In this document: positions 47,309 through 50,896 of the stretch, one piece after another
Layout of the letters: each line of letters starts with the position of its first letter
How positions within the stretch are numbered: position 1 is the stretch's first letter
From: Bacteroidales bacterium
GTDB lineage: Bacteria > Bacteroidota > Bacteroidia > Bacteroidales > Paludibacteraceae
DNA length: 50,896 nt
Reading direction: 5' to 3'
Assembly: GCA_015654525.1 (NCBI GenBank)
Contig: JAATGT010000061.1
Coordinates: 1 to 50,896 of the forward strand
Translations under genes and position numbers: made by a program
Notes under the pieces: model-generated
Databases searched by the model: none
Told to the model about the DNA's origin: nothing
The model's input: only the letters and a program-made list of their open reading frames with translations

Positions 47309-48516
47309 ATGAAACACACATTTATTGAAGAAATTGAACTTGGATCGAAGAGTGCCATATTCAAAATTAATATTATACGCTACTATATTAATAATGGCGA
47401 GAATACTTTGGCCGATTTAGGAAAAGAAATGGATTTAAGTGTGCCTACAGTTACTAAGTTAGTTGGTGAACTGATAGATGAAGGTTATGTGGTTGATTTT
47501 GGCAAACAAGAAACTAATGGTGGGCGTCGCCCTAATGTATATGGAGTTAACCCTGACTCTGGTTATTTTTTGGGTGTTGATATAAAGCGTTTCAGAATTA
47601 ATATCGCTTTGATTAATTTCAAAGGCGATATGGTTGAATCGAAATTAAGTATCCCATTCTATTATGAAAATACACAGGATAGTTTTGACAAACTTTGCGT
47701 TATAATTAATAATTTTGTTGATAATGTCTCTGTACCCAAACCTAAAATATTAAGTGCTGGCGTAAATATGTCCGGAAGGGTTAACACGGAAACCGGACAC
47801 AGTTATAGCCTTTATTTCTTTAATGAAAAACCATTGACTGAGATATTTCAGGAGAGGCTTGGTATGCATGTGACGATAGATAATGATTCGCGTTCAATGG
47901 CTTATGGTGAATATATAAATGGAGTGGTGAATGGCGAGAAAGATATCATCTTTGTCAATGTTAGTTGGGGTTTAGGCTTGGGGATATTTATAGATGGCAA
48001 ATTGTATTATGGTAAGTCTGGATTTGCCGGTGAATTTGGACATTTAAATGCATTTGACAACGAAATTATTTGTCATTGTGGTAAAAAAGGTTGCCTTGAA
48101 ACTCAGGCTTCAGGCTCATTTATTCATCGTCGATTTTTAGAGAAAATTGCAGAAGGTAATACCTCTATTCTCGAAGAGCGAATAAAAAAAGGTGAAACTA
48201 TTATCCAAGAGGACATAATTGAAGCAGCACTAAAAGAAGATATGCTTGCCATTGAGCTTGTTGAGGAAGTCGGTAATACATTGGGCAAGCATATAGCAGG
48301 GCTCATAAATTTATTTAATCCAGAACTTGTCATTATAGGTGGGGTGGTAGCTCTGACTGGAGATTTTTACTTTTACCTATTAGAAGTGCTGTAAAGAAAT
48401 ATTCATTAAACCTAGTAAGTAAAGATACTTCGATAAAGTTAAGCAAACTTGGTGATAAAGCCGGGGTAGTAGGAGCATGTATGCTGGCGCGTGCCAAGAT
48501 GCTTGGATTAATATAA
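47309..48516 (+). pseudogene. ROK family transcriptional regulator with apparent frameshift (ORF 0 stops at 48394; homology continues to 48516)
   Basis: N-terminal HTH; FVNVSWGLGLGIFIDGKLYYGKSGFAGEFGHLNA, CHCGKKGCLETQASG; after GATTTTTAC the shifted frame reads LLLPIRSAVKKYSLNLVSKDTSIKLSKLGDKAGVVGACMLARAKMLGLI*. Confidence 0.85.
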
Positions 48517-48520
48517 AGGC

Positions 48521-48554
48521 GAATTTACAATATAAATAGGAGTAATGTAAATTC
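48521..48554 (+). other. Inverted repeat downstream of the ROK gene
   Basis: GAATTTACA ... TGTAAATTC (9-bp arms, 16-nt loop), flanked by aaaggcgaa direct repeats. Confidence 0.5.
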
Positions 48555-48670
48555 AAAGGCGAACTAATTTTTTTTAATGTGGAATACCCAAAAAAATAGT
48601 GTGGAATAATCTTTCGGCTAAATATATAAAAGGCTATTTTTTATTATAATTACCAATTTACTCATTTTTA

Positions 48671-49972
48671 ATGAATACAGAAAAAAAACAAAAACAGCAT
48701 CCTGCTAAATGGGTACCGTCGGTTTATTTTGCGATGGGGCTACCCTTTGTTGCATTGGCTTCAGCCTCATCTTTAATGTTTAAGAATTTAGGAATCTCTG
48801 ATTCAAAAATAGCATTCTGGACATCGCTAATTATGCTACCTTGGACGCTTAAACCTTTGTGGAGTCCTCTTCTTGAAATGTTTAAAACCAAGAAGCATTT
48901 TGTAGTGGCTACTCAAATGATAACCGGAATCACTTTTGCATTGGTTGCTTTTTCGCTGCATCTGCCAGATTTTTTCACTTACTCAATCGCTTTTATGGCA
49001 ATTATTGGTTTTAGTGGTGCAACCCATGATATTGCGACGGTTGGAATCTATCTCAATGAACTTTCACCAATAGATCAGGCAAAATATGTTGGCTGGCAGG
49101 GTGCCTTTTATAATATTGCTAAAATTTTATCAGGAGGTGCTTTGGTTTATTTGGCAGGTGAACTTGAGCAAAAGTTTGGTGTAGTGAATGCTTGGACAAT
49201 TGTTATGGGTATATATGGAGCTATAATGGTCCTTTTGTCTTTTTATCACTTTAAAATGCTGCCAACCGGCGGTTCATCAAATGATGTAAAATCATTAAAA
49301 GATGGTTTGAGTACATTAGAGGATGTGGCAATTACATTTTTTCAGAAGAAAAATATTTTAATGAGTATTCTTTTTGTGATTTTTTACCGCTTTGCAGAGG
49401 GATTTGCAATAAAAATAGCTCCGTTATTTTTCAAAGCGGCTAGGGAACAGGGAGGACTTGGACTTAGCACTTCGCAAATCGGACTTGTTTACGGATTATT
49501 CGGAGCTATAGCTTTTGTATTTGGATCTATCTTAGCCGGATACTATACTTCTAAAAGAGGTTTAAAAAAGACATTAAAGGTGCTCTGTTTTTGCTTTAAT
49601 ATTCCCTTCGCTGTTTATTGTGTGTTGGCAATCACTCAACCCGAAAGTCTTTTTGCCATTGGAGCAGCTGTTGTTCTCGAATATTTTGGCTATGGTTTTG
49701 GTTTTGTAGGGCTTACTCTTTATATTATGCAACAAATCTCTCCTGGAAAATATAAAATGGCTCATTATGCTTTTGCTGATGGCATTATGGCGCTCGGTTT
49801 TATGATTCCATCTATGTTGAGTGGCTATATCAGTGATTTCTTAGGGTATAAACTATTTTTCATTTGGGTCTTGGTAGCGACAATTCCATCATTTCTGATT
49901 ACGTTTCTGGCTCCTTTTACTAATGCCGAAACCAGTGAGGAGGCGGGTTTCTCAGAAAGCCAAGCAAAATGA
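48671..49972 (+). CDS. MFS transporter, AmpG-like
   Basis: PSVYFAMGLPFVALASASSLMFKNLGISDSKIAFWTSLIMLPWTLKPLWSPLLEMFKTKKHFVV. Confidence 0.85.
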   Translation: MNTEKKQKQHPAKWVPSVYFAMGLPFVALASASSLMFKNLGISDSKIAFWTSLIMLPWTLKPLWSPLLEMFKTKKHFVVATQMITGITFALVAFSLHLPDFFTYSIAFMAIIGFSGATHDIATVGIYLNELSPIDQAKYVGWQGAFYNIAKILSGGALVYLAGELEQKFGVVNAWTIVMGIYGAIMVLLSFYHFKMLPTGGSSNDVKSLKDGLSTLEDVAITFFQKKNILMSILFVIFYRFAEGFAIKIAPLFFKAAREQGGLGLSTSQIGLVYGLFGAIAFVFGSILAGYYTSKRGLKKTLKVLCFCFNIPFAVYCVLAITQPESLFAIGAAVVLEYFGYGFGFVGLTLYIMQQISPGKYKMAHYAFADGIMALGFMIPSMLSGYISDFLGYKLFFIWVLVATIPSFLITFLAPFTNAETSEEAGFSESQAK

Positions 49973-49989
49973 AACTGTCATTTAACGAC

Positions 49990-50022
49990 AAAAAGCCACT
50001 TCTGAAATTGAAGTGGCTTTTT
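49990..50022. terminator. Bidirectional intrinsic terminator
   Basis: AAAAAGCCACTTC-tgaaatt-GAAGTGGCTTTTT between convergent MFS and ssb. Confidence 0.95.
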
Positions 50023-50037
50023 GTATTGATCTAAATA

Positions 50038-50457
50038 TTAAAAAGGAAGATCATCTTCGGCATGAGGAGGAGCCAGATTGGTTTCGGTTGGCGTTGCAAC
50101 CGTATTAATAGCATCGTTGCTTTCAGCTTTTTTCCCAAGAAGCTGAATGGTGTCGGCATAGATTTCAGTTGTATAACGTTTGATTCCATCCTTTTCCCAT
50201 GAGCGGGTTTGAATTTTTCCTTCGATGTACAATTGACTTCCTTTTCGAATGTACTTCTCGCTTAATTCGGCAAGACCCCGCCATGCAACAATGTTGTGCC
50301 ATTCAGTACGTTCGGGAACTTGTGTACCATTTTGCATAGTAAAAGCTCTTTCTGTAGTTGCTAATGTGAAATTGGCAACTGCCACATTTTTGTCTAAATA
50401 GCGAACTTCGGGATCTTTCCCGGCATGACCGACTAAAATTACTTTATTCACTGACAT
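50038..50457 (-). CDS. ssb: Single-stranded DNA-binding protein
   Basis: [71 protein letters not shown], acidic DDLPF tail. Confidence 0.97.
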   Translation of the reverse strand: MSVNKVILVGHAGKDPEVRYLDKNVAVANFTLATTERAFTMQNGTQVPERTEWHNIVAWRGLAELSEKYIRKGSQLYIEGKIQTRSWEKDGIKRYTTEIYADTIQLLGKKAESNDAINTVATPTETNLAPPHAEDDLPF

Positions 50458-50530
50458 AGATTTTGTTTTTTTTTAGAGTTAACAGCTAAAATTAATTGGC
50501 GTAAAAATAAATATTTTTTTTCGTATAACA

Positions 50531-50584
50531 AATAAGAGTTGTCAAATATTTTAATTTGGATTAAAATATTTGACAACTCTTATT
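50531..50584. other. Perfect 25-bp stem hairpin
   Basis: AATAAGAGTTGTCAAATATTTTAAT-ttgg-ATTAAAATATTTGACAACTCTTATT. Confidence 0.95.
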
Positions 50585-50648
50585 ATAACCGTACCATTTA
50601 ATTTGTTGATAATGAAATAGGTATTTTATTTAGCGAAGATAAAAGTAA

Positions 50649-50896
50649 TTAAACTTCGTAATCAACAGCAGCGCGGGATGTTCTTACTTTTCCAATATAA
50701 GAAGCTACTTTTTTATGTGCCGGATGCTCTTGGTAGATATCAAGTGTTCCCATGTTATCAAATTCGGCATATAATGCTATATCAAAATTTGTTTTTGGGG
50801 CATTTGGAATATTGATCCCCACTTCAATTTTTTTGATTTCGGGTATTGAATGAATTAGATTTTCCAGTTCATATTTGATAATTTTGGCATTTTCAT
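50649..50896 (-). CDS. Dabb family stress-responsive alpha/beta-barrel protein (partial)
   Basis: Minus-strand ENAKIIKYELENLIHSIPEIKKIEVGINIPNAPKTNFDIALYAEFDNMGTLDIYQEHPAHKKVASYIGKVRTSRAAVDYEV*, runs off the window. Confidence 0.85.
   Translation of the reverse strand, partial: ENAKIIKYELENLIHSIPEIKKIEVGINIPNAPKTNFDIALYAEFDNMGTLDIYQEHPAHKKVASYIGKVRTSRAAVDYEV

Overview
The window is a Bacteroidetes (Bacteroidales-like) chromosomal region dominated by two adjacent polysaccharide utilization loci (PULs). PUL-1 (about 0.4-24 kb) is an alpha-mannan / high-mannose-type locus. A leftward arm carries an MFS transporter, GH125, an EEP phosphatase, GH92, a DUF4965-type protein and an unassigned TIM-barrel-like protein. 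A rightward arm carries a surface lipoprotein, GH76, SusC, SusD and DUF3823. Between the arms lies a one-piece membrane regulator (LamG-like + kelch-like sensor, TM helix, SARP-like wHTH-BTAD output). PUL-2 (about 27-47 kb, all minus strand) has SusC/SusD/DUF5018, an NAGPA-type phosphodiester glycosidase, two GHL10-like paralogs, a secreted ADP-ribosylglycohydrolase-fold protein, a calcineurin phosphoesterase, a sialate O-acetylesterase, a DUF5009-type acyltransferase, an AGE epimerase and a DUF4434-like protein. Two NagB-family genes lie between the loci. The right end has a ROK regulator with an apparent frameshift, an AmpG-like MFS transporter, ssb and a Dabb protein. Strongest observation: the two PUL-1 arms have matching 47-nt promoter blocks (TAACC / TAACC / TAATC at identical offsets and an [C/G]ATATTTG -7 box at identical distance). 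These look like a SARP-type direct-repeat operator for the adjacent regulator. Other notable structure: a 21-bp-period satellite with helically phased A-tracts, a MITE-like inverted repeat bracketing about 27 kb with a truncated nagB 3' end beside one copy, and a NagB-LmbE fusion whose NagB catalytic residues are lost. All calls come from reading the sequence; no searches were run.
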